The translations under genes were made by a program, and so were the position numbers. Of a DNA stretch of 50,642 bases, positions 8,946 through 17,608 are shown piece after piece. The first letter of the stretch is position 1; the number at the start of each line of letters is the position of its first letter. Source of the DNA: Kocuria dechangensis (GTDB lineage: Bacteria; Actinomycetota; Actinomycetes; Actinomycetales; Micrococcaceae); contig NZ_BMEQ01000026.1 of assembly GCF_014636775.1 (NCBI RefSeq), forward strand, positions 1-50,642. The letters are read 5' to 3'. The notes below the pieces were generated by a model. The model was not told the DNA's origin, ran no database searches, and saw only the letters and a list, made by a program, of their open reading frames with translations.

Positions 8946-10676
8946 TCACCGCTCTGTCGTCGCCAATCCACCTTTCAGGTCGCCCTCCACGTCGTCGATC
9001 CTGCCGATGACTGCCACGCGATCCAAGTAGATGTTGCGGTGTTCGCAGCTGGTCTCCGGCAGAAGCAGGCATGCGTGGCAGGCGGCGAGGTTCAGTCCGT
9101 CGGTACCGGAGGGACCGGACTCGCAGCACACAGGATCGTTCGAGCACCACCCCGAGCGAGAAATCGATGCGAGGAGAATTTTCCCGAATCGGTCCTCCTC
9201 GGCGAGACGGGCAAGTCCTCCGAGGCTGCCTGCGGCATCCGACGATGCGGTATAGATGAGGATTCCCGCCTGGCCCGGCTCGGCGTAGATGCGCTCTCGC
9301 ATCGAGCCGATCGGGTAGCCGGCATCAAGGCTCAGTTCCTGCAGAAGTGCATGCGCGAGGGAGTGGATGGCGACGAAGCGCGGCGTTGGAGCCTCCACCA
9401 GCGGAGCGCCTGACTCGGTTGCCCTGCGTACCAGTGACTCGGTGAGCATCCCATGACGCTCATCTGCCAGCGCGCTCTTCTCCCACTCGGACACCACGTC
9501 TTCACGGAGCCGGACGAAGATGCCCTCGCCGAGGACCTCGGTCCCGGGCAGCCAGTTCCGGTGCGCATCGTTCAGCTTCGCCAGTTGCGGGTTGATGGTG
9601 TCGGTGGCCATCGGACTCACCCGTGAGAACCCGTGCAGGGCGCGGACTTCACGCAGTCGCGTAGCCTTGGAGATCTGCTGCACGAGGAACTCGACCGACG
9701 GTGCGACGTCGACCTCAACACATTGGAAGGTGTCGAGTGGCTCTCCTTGGTTGCCGTCGATCAGGGCACGGTATTCTTCCTGGCGCAGGTCCTGGTCGGT
9801 GGGTTGGGCTGTGGCCTGCAGTCCTCGGCGTTGACGGATGACGTCGATGATCCCGTCGACCGACAGACCCATGTGAGGGGACGAGGCGGTCATCCCGATG
9901 AGGGCGCCACTAAGGGCCGTTTCGGGAATGTGTTCGAGAACCGTCCAATGTTTGGTCACGAACTGCGCGTTGGGACTCGACCAGGGAGGGATCGAGATGC
10001 TCGAGCGGACAGCGCTGAACCACACGTTCGAGGATCCACGCTGTAGAGCGCGGAGCGGCTTCTCACACTCCTGGTCAGGTGATTGGGGCAGCCACGGGCG
10101 TTTGCCGCCGCATCGCTTGATTTCGACCAGCGCGTGGCGGGAGAAGGCTCCGTCGAGGGAGTACGGTTTCACACCGCACGAGCATTTGACGACGATGTCC
10201 GCCAGCGATGATGAGGCCCCGCGTGACTCCAGCGTGAGGCGGTGCTCCTCGCCCATGCCGGTGCCCGTTCCCCGGTGCACCCATTGGAAGTACGGGAAGT
10301 CCTCGATGTGCCCGTTCTCGCAGCAGGCGACGAAACGTGACGGGGTCAGGTCGCGGAGGCAGTCCGTGCACTGCATCTTCTTGGCGTCGAACTTCCAGAA
10401 CCGGTCGAGGCGTCGGCATTTCGGGCAGTAGTGGTAGGTGGGAAACCGGACGACCGGCACATCGCCCCTCCGCCGACCGGTCGACGGCGCCCGGAATGTG
10501 TGCACACCCAGCGACCGTGCCAGCCGCGGTTCCTCGACGGGAGCGCACCACTTCTCCTCCCATTCGTCGATTCCGCAGATCATGTAGCTCTGCTCGCCGG
10601 AGGGGAACAGGGACCCGACGCCGTAGGTGGTGACGAGCTGACTCTGTCGGGCTCGGGGCAGATCACTGGTTGCCAT
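8946..10676 (-). CDS. drmB: DrmB-like protein (DUF1998 domain)
   Basis: This 576-residue protein starts RQSQLVTTYGVGSLFP, the N-terminal signature of DISARM DrmB proteins. It has a zinc-ribbon CPKC/CTDC (Cys84, 87, 103, 106) followed by ENGHIEDFPYFQWVH. The C-terminal DUF1998 segment includes IHSLAHALLQELS and a cysteine cluster CSNDPVCC, CHAC, SCEH (residues 511-546) that probably binds metal. In DISARM, DrmB forms a complex with the DrmA helicase and stimulates it. The ATG at 10676 overlaps the end of the drmA-like gene by 14 bases (stop within GGCAACCAGTGATC), which implies translational coupling. It is the last gene of the minus-strand operon. The family is clear; membership of a classical DISARM system is not. 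Confidence 0.88.
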   Translation of the reverse strand: MATSDLPRARQSQLVTTYGVGSLFPSGEQSYMICGIDEWEEKWCAPVEEPRLARSLGVHTFRAPSTGRRRGDVPVVRFPTYHYCPKCRRLDRFWKFDAKKMQCTDCLRDLTPSRFVACCENGHIEDFPYFQWVHRGTGTGMGEEHRLTLESRGASSSLADIVVKCSCGVKPYSLDGAFSRHALVEIKRCGGKRPWLPQSPDQECEKPLRALQRGSSNVWFSAVRSSISIPPWSSPNAQFVTKHWTVLEHIPETALSGALIGMTASSPHMGLSVDGIIDVIRQRRGLQATAQPTDQDLRQEEYRALIDGNQGEPLDTFQCVEVDVAPSVEFLVQQISKATRLREVRALHGFSRVSPMATDTINPQLAKLNDAHRNWLPGTEVLGEGIFVRLREDVVSEWEKSALADERHGMLTESLVRRATESGAPLVEAPTPRFVAIHSLAHALLQELSLDAGYPIGSMRERIYAEPGQAGILIYTASSDAAGSLGGLARLAEEDRFGKILLASISRSGWCSNDPVCCESGPSGTDGLNLAACHACLLLPETSCEHRNIYLDRVAVIGRIDDVEGDLKGGLATTER

Positions 10677-13600
10677 CGCCGGCCACCGCCTTCGTCTTCT
10701 TCGGGGAAATGATCTGAAGTGTGCTCTCGCGGTCGACGTTGCGCAGACTCATCAGGGTCGGCCACGGTGGGTCGAGCGGCGGGAAGATCTCCGCCAGCGC
10801 CTCGCCCGTTGTGTCGTCCATGCCGGTGGCACCGGCCGGGCTGATCAGGCCGCGGGCGTCATTCTTTTTCCGATCCCACCGGGGATATTGAACGATCGCT
10901 TGGTTGTCGACCGCGTTGCGCCAGGCCTCGATGAGTTCGTCGAGCGCCTTGCGCACCTCCTCGCCGAGCGCTTTACGAGCCTCCTCGCCAGCGCTTGATT
11001 CGACCTTTTCCGCGCGGGCGACGATCACCTCGACCACACGCTGCAGTTCGTCGGACTCGATCGGGACCGCGACGGACTTGTCCTCGGCGGACCCGGTGAT
11101 GGTGTGGCGCGCGAGGATCACCAGGAGTCCGTGCAGGCCACGGTCGAGGGCGCGGGGGGCGAACGGTGTCACTCCGGTCGCTTCGACCTGCTTGTAGAGA
11201 GCGCGGTGGTAGGAGGTGAACGCCTCGTAGTGGGAGAGATCGCGCGACCGTGAAGCGTTGTAGAGCGTGAACACCAGACCCGGGTACCGACGTCCGACAC
11301 GGCTGGTGGCCTGGATGTACTCCGAGGTGGCCTGGGGTTGGCCCATGACAGCCATGAGCCCCAGACGGTCCACGTCGACACCTACGGAGATCATGTTCGT
11401 CGCGAGCACGATGTCTGGGCTGTTCGGGTTGGGGTGGGCCGTCTGGAGAGCTTTCAGCTCGAGGGGAATTTCGCTCGACTTCTTGCGCGACGTCATCTCG
11501 CGCGGGTCACGGGTCTCACGCGCCTCGGATCCAAGGCGCTGGGCGACGACCTTGATGCGGTCACGGACGTCATCGATCGATTGGATGTAGGCCGCGCCCA
11601 GGACCCGAAGGCTGTTGAAGTACCCCAGAAGCGTCCAATAGGCATCCCGTACCTCCGGCTTTGCCTCGAGATCTTTCGCGCCCTGCAGCAGCGCGGCGTA
11701 GGTGCGCACCAGCAGCGTCGCATGACTGGTGCTCGGGGCCATCAGACCGACATAGCGGCGAGTGCCCTTCGTTTCGGGCACAGCGTCGACGGCGAAGAAG
11801 GAGTCGGCGGCGTCGATCCCCGGTGGCGGGAACTGCCGGGCGTCCCGGGCGAACACGGCGTGCACCTGCTCGGCCGCACGGCGGATGGTCGCCGTCGAGG
11901 CCACCACTTTCGGACGGGCACCCGATGTGCTGTCCGTGGCGAGGTGGTCGATCGCCGTCTCGTAGAGACCGACGAGCGTGCCCAGCGGGCCGCTGATCAG
12001 ATGGAGTTCGTCCTGCACGATGAGGTCCGGTGGCGCGTCCTCCCCGGAGCCGAAGAGTCGACCGCTCTTGGACTGCCAGGCCAGCATCGCGAACTTGTCG
12101 ACGGTCCCGATGATCAGAGACGGCCGCACGCGGTAGACGTCGGAATCCACGAGGTGGACGGGAAGCCCGGTGTGGAACGCGCAGTCCACGTTCGAGCACC
12201 GGACCGTCACCTCGTCCATGCGCACGTCGGCACGGTAGTCCCTGGGGCCGAGGTCGGTGCCGCACCACGGGCAATGCAGCAGCTGCACCGGGTCGCCGTC
12301 ACCGCCGGGATCCTCATCGTTAAGACGCTTTTTCAGCGCCGTGGCCGCGTCTTTCACATTGTTGGGGGTGGCTCCCTGGCCAACCCACAAGCCGATGGAG
12401 AAAGGCTCCTTGCCGGCCATGTCGTGCGCTTCGCGCCGCCAATCCTCCAGCGCACAGATCAGCCCCGCGGCGCGCTCGAACTGCTGGAGGGTGAGCAGCC
12501 GCAGCGTGTAGCGCATGAGGACACCGACGCCGGCGCCTGTCCCGTCCTCACCGGCACCGCGCAGTCGACGGTGTACCAATGTGAACGCGATCAGTCCCAG
12601 GTACGCCTCGGTCTTGCCACCACCGGTCGGGAACCAGAGCAGGTCGGCGAGATCGCGGTCCTGGCTGGTCGGTTCGACGAGGCCTTCGAGGTTGAGCAGG
12701 ATGAATGCGATCTGGAAGGGACGCCACTCACCCTCGAGGTCGGGCGGGGTCGTCGCCCCGCTGCGGATCATCTCCTGCCGCACGCGCTGCTGCTGCATCA
12801 CGGTGTTCATGACGCGGAAGGCCCGATCGGCGTCCTCGTCTTTGGTGAGGAGATCGATGCCGCGCCGCATACGGTCCACGGCTTCGCGAGCCTCGTCGAT
12901 GTGCCGCGCTGCCGTCGCGGTGTGTTGCTCCGCCGACTCCGAAGGATCCGGGAAGAGCACGGGGAGCCTGTCCTCCTGGTCCTGGATCCACGCCTCATAG
13001 GTGTCGACGAGCCGGTCGAGCGGCTCCCACACGCCCGGTTCGGCAAGTGTCTTCATACCCAGTTCGGTCACGTCATCGCGCTCTGCCTGGGCGAGCTGCA
13101 GGTCGTGGCGTGGGAAGAACGTCGTCTCCACCTGCGTGACCTTCGGACCCTCGTCCCAGGTGACGGCCACACCGTGCCCGACGGCCAGGTGCCGCTGGTC
13201 ACGGTAGAGCAGCTCACCGCTGCGCTCGTCGTTGTCCATGTGGGTGAGCAGGTGCTTCGGCCGACGGTCTGCGAGCTCTCCCTCGACGGCGCGCACCCGG
13301 ATCACGGGCCGGAACCAGCACCACATGTCCGACCGGCCTTTCTCCGGCTTGGGGAACGTGTTCACCAGAACAAGCGTCACGTTCACGATGCCATCGCGAG
13401 CGGGGCGCACGACGACGCGCAGTTCCAGCCCGTCGATGAGATCAAGGGTGTTGGATACACCGGCTGCGAGATCGACCGTTCGTGTGTGGGGACCAAACGG
13501 CACACGCTGCCACTGACGGATGCGTTTGCCGTGTCCGCGGCTGGCAACCTCTGCGCCTTCAGGGGCTCCGTCATGGTCATCGGTGCCGGTTGCCGGCGTA

Positions 13601-13944
13601 TAGCGATCGGCCTCGACCTCGACCGTGATTTGTCTGGTCGCTTCCGTCAAGCCGAAGGTGAGCCCGAGGGTTGAGGGGTAGCGCAGGTTGGCGAAGGAGA
13701 CGCCCGGGTCGTAGTCCGCGTCGACTGCCGTACCGGCCTCGTCGTCGGGTGTTTCATCGGCGACCTCGACCGGCTCCTGAGTGCCGTTGGCGGCACGGGG
13801 GTGGAGGATGCCGATGATGTACCGCTCGAGCGGTTCCTCCTGCAGGAGCGCATCGTCGGCCGAGCCGTAGAGGTCGGCGAGGACGGCGTCGACCATGTGG
13901 TCCCGTGCCTTGTACCAGGGTCGAAGTCGGGAATCAGGCTTCAT
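10663..13944 (-). CDS. drmA: DrmA-like SF2 helicase
   Basis: A 1093-residue helicase. Walker A FPTGGGKT begins at residue 438, the Walker B box is DELH (645-648), a SAT-type motif III is in VVASTATIRRA, and motif VI is QATSRVGRR (878-886). Between motifs I and II sits a metal-ribbon-like CPWC...CSNVDC insertion (Cys558 onward). This is the plan of DISARM DrmA, a large helicase that works with DrmB on incoming DNA. The start at ATG 13944 is preferred because GGAGC lies upstream and longer versions would run deep into the UvrD-like gene. The start overlaps the 3' end of that gene by 11 bases and the stop overlaps drmB, so the three are one tightly coupled operon. The family also includes helicases outside DISARM, so the symbol marks similarity. 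Confidence 0.86.
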   Translation of the reverse strand: MKPDSRLRPWYKARDHMVDAVLADLYGSADDALLQEEPLERYIIGILHPRAANGTQEPVEVADETPDDEAGTAVDADYDPGVSFANLRYPSTLGLTFGLTEATRQITVEVEADRYTPATGTDDHDGAPEGAEVASRGHGKRIRQWQRVPFGPHTRTVDLAAGVSNTLDLIDGLELRVVVRPARDGIVNVTLVLVNTFPKPEKGRSDMWCWFRPVIRVRAVEGELADRRPKHLLTHMDNDERSGELLYRDQRHLAVGHGVAVTWDEGPKVTQVETTFFPRHDLQLAQAERDDVTELGMKTLAEPGVWEPLDRLVDTYEAWIQDQEDRLPVLFPDPSESAEQHTATAARHIDEAREAVDRMRRGIDLLTKDEDADRAFRVMNTVMQQQRVRQEMIRSGATTPPDLEGEWRPFQIAFILLNLEGLVEPTSQDRDLADLLWFPTGGGKTEAYLGLIAFTLVHRRLRGAGEDGTGAGVGVLMRYTLRLLTLQQFERAAGLICALEDWRREAHDMAGKEPFSIGLWVGQGATPNNVKDAATALKKRLNDEDPGGDGDPVQLLHCPWCGTDLGPRDYRADVRMDEVTVRCSNVDCAFHTGLPVHLVDSDVYRVRPSLIIGTVDKFAMLAWQSKSGRLFGSGEDAPPDLIVQDELHLISGPLGTLVGLYETAIDHLATDSTSGARPKVVASTATIRRAAEQVHAVFARDARQFPPPGIDAADSFFAVDAVPETKGTRRYVGLMAPSTSHATLLVRTYAALLQGAKDLEAKPEVRDAYWTLLGYFNSLRVLGAAYIQSIDDVRDRIKVVAQRLGSEARETRDPREMTSRKKSSEIPLELKALQTAHPNPNSPDIVLATNMISVGVDVDRLGLMAVMGQPQATSEYIQATSRVGRRYPGLVFTLYNASRSRDLSHYEAFTSYHRALYKQVEATGVTPFAPRALDRGLHGLLVILARHTITGSAEDKSVAVPIESDELQRVVEVIVARAEKVESSAGEEARKALGEEVRKALDELIEAWRNAVDNQAIVQYPRWDRKKNDARGLISPAGATGMDDTTGEALAEIFPPLDPPWPTLMSLRNVDRESTLQIISPKKTKAVAGDGNQ

Positions 13945-15769
13945 CGTCTTTGCTCCAGTCGAGTGCGAGGATGCCGGTAATGACCGGCGCGAGCCACAGC
14001 CCGTGACGTCCGACAGGTCCTTGTTGGGGGTCCCCGGCCACGGTCGCGACGCTCTCCACGCGGGCGCCGTCCATGCGGGGCCACGGCGTCGTCGTCTTGT
14101 CGCGTGCGCCGACCCGTGCGGCGAGGTCCTCCCCGAAGGCCACGGAGGTGCGGGCGACGACAACATCGTCGTGGATCACGTCGTAGATGGGGCGGGAGGG
14201 CGTCGACCGGTGCGGGTCGAGCACGAGGCGAAGGGAGTCGCCCGGTTCCACCCGGGCTGCAAGGTGCTCCTGGGCAAGCTGCGGATCTGCCCCGCAGGGC
14301 TCTTCTCGGCAGACGTCATCGACCCGGATCTCGTACCCGAACGTGTGACACTTCTTCGGCCCACCGCGGTACCAGCGCTTGGCATGGAGGGAAGGTCTCG
14401 AGAACTGGTGCAACCGCCGGTCGTCCGGGCCCTCCGCCCGCAAGATCTGGCACCGTGCCCGGGTCAAGGCCACGAAACGGGTACGGGCGCTTTCCGAGAG
14501 GTTCACGTCGTTCTTCAGCCATGGCTTGTCCGGGAAGTCGACCAGGACGACGTTGTCGAACTCCAGTCCCTTGGCTCGATGGATGGTGGAGACGACGAAG
14601 GGGGAGGACGGTTGGTCCAGGAGGTCCGGGGGCAGAGCACGGGGGGCGCGCAGACGCTTGGCGAGTTGCGGGATGTCGACCTCGCTGCCCTTGCTTCCGG
14701 CGGTGCTTCGGAGCACGCGCCAGGTGACCATGGGGTCGAGAGCGAGCGCCTTCTTGGTGATGAACGCCTCGATTTCGGTTTGGGTCACGGTTCTGGTGGG
14801 CGCATCCGCCAGCAGGCGGGCGATCCAGCTGGCGAGTACCCGTTGCCGGGCTGTACGCCGCACCTCGACCGGAAAGCCGGCATGGGAGATCTCCTGCGCC
14901 ACGAGCATTGCCTGCCCGTTGGTCTGGGTGAGGAAGGCCGTGGTGCCGTCCCAACGGGAGGCGAGTTCCATGACATGTCCGATGGAACCCATGGTGATGA
15001 CACCGGCCTCGAAGTCTTCGAAATCGCCGAGCTGGGCCTCGTCGAGGACGGCCGTGCGCAGTGCTGCGGCCTCGCGTGCATCATCGCTGGTGGCTCGGTA
15101 CTGCCCCGTCAGATGCTTTGTCGTGACACCTGCGGACCGGCAGACGCGGTGGAGCAGCTCCTGCGACGTCGTCGTGGAGAAGGGTTTCCCCCCTTTGCCG
15201 TGGGAGCGCAGCTGGAAGTCGTAGATGCCCTGCGCCGGGTCGCCCAGGAGGCTCACACCGGCGTCCTCGGGCAGCGAGTCGATGATCGCCAACAAGAAGT
15301 CCGCGCGGATGCCCACGACATCTTGTACCTCGTCCACGACCAGATGCTCGACGTCGGCGAACCGTTCGGTGGCGTCGTCGTCCTCACGCAGCAGACGCAC
15401 GGCACGGTCGATGCGCATATCGAAGGTGAGTCCTGTGAGATCCGCGTCGTCTGCTGCAGCCAGGATCTCGCCGGCAAGGGAATCCATCGTCTGCACGGTC
15501 ACCGGGGGGATACCGCGATCGCGCAATCGGGCGTCGACGGTGTGCACGGCTGCGTTGGAGAAACTGATGACCAGCACGCCGTCCATCGGATCGACATCCT
15601 TCTCGACGACAAGATGTTCGACGAGAGCCGAGACCACCTCTGTCTTGCCGGAGCCTGGTCCGGCGATCACGATCTGTCGTTCATCGGGCTCGATGTCGAC
15701 GGCTGCACGCTGACTTGCGTCCAGTTCGACGGTGTTCCTCGACGAAGGATTCTGCTGGATCATTGCCAT
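13934..15769 (-). CDS. UvrD/PcrA-like superfamily 1 helicase
   Basis: A 611-residue SF1 helicase. It has the Q-motif LDASQRAAV (16-24), Walker A GPGSGKT (37-43), VDEVQD as Walker B (145-150), GDPAQGIYDFQ as motif III, STIHRAKGLEFDNVVLVDFP from about 391, and FVALTRARCQILR as motif VI. It is shorter than PcrA/UvrD (about 720 residues) and ends in a cysteine- and acid-rich segment unlike the usual C-terminal tail. A nuclease domain was not seen. The ATG at 15769 is followed two codons later by a second ATG, so the exact start is uncertain. It is the first gene of the operon with the DrmA- and DrmB-like genes, overlapping the former by 11 bases. A role in unwinding or processing DNA in the same defence pathway is inferred from this coupling. 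Confidence 0.85.
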   Translation of the reverse strand: MAMIQQNPSSRNTVELDASQRAAVDIEPDERQIVIAGPGSGKTEVVSALVEHLVVEKDVDPMDGVLVISFSNAAVHTVDARLRDRGIPPVTVQTMDSLAGEILAAADDADLTGLTFDMRIDRAVRLLREDDDATERFADVEHLVVDEVQDVVGIRADFLLAIIDSLPEDAGVSLLGDPAQGIYDFQLRSHGKGGKPFSTTTSQELLHRVCRSAGVTTKHLTGQYRATSDDAREAAALRTAVLDEAQLGDFEDFEAGVITMGSIGHVMELASRWDGTTAFLTQTNGQAMLVAQEISHAGFPVEVRRTARQRVLASWIARLLADAPTRTVTQTEIEAFITKKALALDPMVTWRVLRSTAGSKGSEVDIPQLAKRLRAPRALPPDLLDQPSSPFVVSTIHRAKGLEFDNVVLVDFPDKPWLKNDVNLSESARTRFVALTRARCQILRAEGPDDRRLHQFSRPSLHAKRWYRGGPKKCHTFGYEIRVDDVCREEPCGADPQLAQEHLAARVEPGDSLRLVLDPHRSTPSRPIYDVIHDDVVVARTSVAFGEDLAARVGARDKTTTPWPRMDGARVESVATVAGDPQQGPVGRHGLWLAPVITGILALDWSKDDEA

Positions 15770-16518
15770 GGCTTACCGACCACCCCTGGCGTTGATCGTG
15801 AGGAGCCGGGTTGGCACCGCGACCAGGAACCACGGGATATCGAGCGAGGCTCGGTGCTGGGACACGGGAACTCTTTCGGACGTGACGACGATGTCGGCGC
15901 AGGAGCACCTGCAGGAGCGGTACACGTGCGGGTGCTGCACCAGCGGCCATTGGCATGCAGACGCATTCATTGACTATAGCTAAATGGCTAGTGTTACCGT
16001 CCGGGGCTCACCTCGGGGGCTGTCCACCCTGTAGTTCAGGCGTCGCCCGCACGGGCGAACGCCCAATTGTTACTCCCATGTAGAAAAGTTGCTCCGCACT
16101 GGCTTGCCCCTGTCCCGCCGTCGCAGGACAACCGTCCGGGACAGCGTTCCAGAAGCCGCAGTGCTGGCCATGCTCCCGCCTGTCCGCGCATCGCCCACGA
16201 ACACGCTTCACACCCCACCGCTGAGCTCACCACGCACCCGTGGAAACCGCGACGCTACCACTTGGCATGTGAGGCGCACCGCTCCGCTCGACGTGTCGAT
16301 ACCGACCGTTGAGGGACCAGAATGTGCGTTTCCCGCAACTCACCCGGCGCCACTGCTCGGGCCTTTCCACACGCCTGATTGCCCCCGTGCGCCAACATCG
16401 CCCAGTGCTGCATACACCCGAGCCCTGACACCAGCACGAACTTGCCCGTGGTCTCCGGGCAATAGCATGAACCGGGCGCGCCCGGGCGCGGAAGTGGTAA
16501 GCACCCAAAACCGCGTGC
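15770..16518. other. Intergenic region between vsr and the helicase operon
   Basis: No convincing gene is visible on either strand. Candidate frames lack motifs, overlap each other, and do not show coherent protein composition. The promoter of the minus-strand helicase operon should lie near 15770-16010, where sequence around 15965-16000 (gactatagctaaatggctag) is relatively AT-rich. The spacing of nearly 750 bases suggests that vsr and the helicase operon are transcribed separately or that a gene has been lost between them. Confidence 0.45.
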
Positions 16519-16938
16519 TTACCTACTCGACCCGTCGTGGAGAGTGCACGGCCTCGCCAGTGTCTCGACGGCATCGGCAGCAAGTGTCATGTCCTCGTGT
16601 TCCCAGAAGCGCAGCACCGTCCACCCCAGTTGCTTCAACCGCTGATCGGTATCTCGGTCCCGGGCCACATTGCCCTCCAGCTTGGTCCGCCACCAGGCGC
16701 TGTTGGTCTGGGGGCTCGTGGCGTGCAGAGGGCAGGCGTGCCAGAAACACCCGTCAACGAAAACCGCTACCTTACGGCGAGGAAACAGGACATCGGCACG
16801 TCGCCTCGGCATACCCGGGAGCTTGGCGTCCACCCGATACCGGAGCCCCCGTCGGTGCAGTTCCTTCCGCAGGAGCATTTCGGGTTCGGTGTCACGTCGG
16901 CGCTGGCGGGACATACGATCCGAGGCTTTTGTGGGCAT
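16519..16938 (-). CDS. vsr: Very short patch repair (Vsr) endonuclease
   Basis: A 139-residue protein matches Vsr along its whole length. It has TEPEMLLRKELHRRGLRYR, KLPGMPRRRADVLFP with Asp49 in the place of the catalytic Asp, FVDGCFWHACPLHA (60-73) with the conserved His and zinc-binding Cys/His, and LEGNVARDRDTDQRL. Vsr nicks at T:G mismatches that arise when 5-methylcytosine deaminates, so it usually accompanies a C5-methyltransferase. That fits the intact methyltransferase in this island, although here it is about 9 kb away and on the opposite strand. ATG 16938 gives the usual family length; the frame is open upstream through unrelated sequence. Vsr-like proteins are also found in restriction-type defence loci, where they could serve as the nuclease. 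Confidence 0.88.
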   Translation of the reverse strand: MPTKASDRMSRQRRRDTEPEMLLRKELHRRGLRYRVDAKLPGMPRRRADVLFPRRKVAVFVDGCFWHACPLHATSPQTNSAWWRTKLEGNVARDRDTDQRLKQLGWTVLRFWEHEDMTLAADAVETLARPCTLHDGSSR

Positions 16939-17161
16939 CGACCGTGCGTGGGAGGTGTCCTTTCGGTTGAGCACCTCATATGCGTTATCAGGTCCGGCGG
17001 GCGGGTTAGACCACGATGATGTGTCCACCCCCGCATTGTCTCTCGTAGACGCTCCCCTCCGCCGTTTCGGCCCCTTCCCGGGGGACAAGGCCGTGGTCCC
17101 GTAGCCGGCATAAATAACGCATGCTCGGCAACAGCCGAACACCGCCCTGAGGACGCGATGC

Positions 17162-17600
17162 TCAAAACTCGGTAATTTGCGGCACCGGCCGCCCCGTGCC
17201 CAGCACGCCCATCGCCTCGTTGATCTGCTCCCGTGTGAGGTGGGAGGGATCAGCTTCTCCAGCGGCAGCAGGCCTTTACACCGCATCCGCTCGTACTTGG
17301 AGATCTCCAGCGCCGGCACGGCCGAGGCGCGGGAGCTGCCGATAATGTACTGGGCCTTGGCGGTGATCTTCAGCGGCTCGATCTGGAACATGGCGCCCAG
17401 GGTGGGCAGGCCCACGGTAACGGTCACGCCACCGGCAGTGGTTAGGTTGAACACGGCCTCGATGGCGCGGTCCGAGGTGGTGCCCATACCCGCCCTGAAC
17501 TCCGCGCGTACGGCGCCCGCCTCGCAGTGGGTGGAGCCGGTGCCGGGTCCCCGTAGGAACACCGCATGGGCATGAGCCTCGGCGCGGCCGATGCGGCATC
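17162..17600 (-). pseudogene. C-terminal remnant of a zinc-type alcohol dehydrogenase (MDR family), frameshifted
   Basis: The minus strand encodes AIEAVFNLTTAGGVTVTVG and KITAKAQYIIGSSRASAVPA, the end of the nucleotide-binding domain and substrate domain of a medium-chain dehydrogenase. The frame then breaks near 17245-17255. The expected ending, ADPSHLTREQINEAMGVLG and RPVPQITEF then stop, continues in another frame. The N-terminal two thirds is missing; the IS630 element begins at 17612 directly upstream. It is a dead fragment with no expected product, showing that chromosomal-type DNA was captured and disrupted here. Confidence 0.7.
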
Positions 17601-17608
17601 GTACCGGT

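Noticed and set aside
11338-13674. A 778-codon plus-strand frame opposite the DrmA-like gene
   Set aside because: The minus strand carries intact helicase motifs; the plus-strand frame is Arg/His-rich, lacks motifs and is a shadow.
13895-15973. A 692-codon plus-strand frame opposite the UvrD-like gene
   Set aside because: Shadow of the SF1 helicase; no recognisable domain.
511-16938. A complete classical DISARM system
   Set aside because: DrmA- and DrmB-like proteins and a C5-methyltransferase are present, but no DrmC, DrmD or DrmE was found and several extra genes are included; the label would overstate the case.
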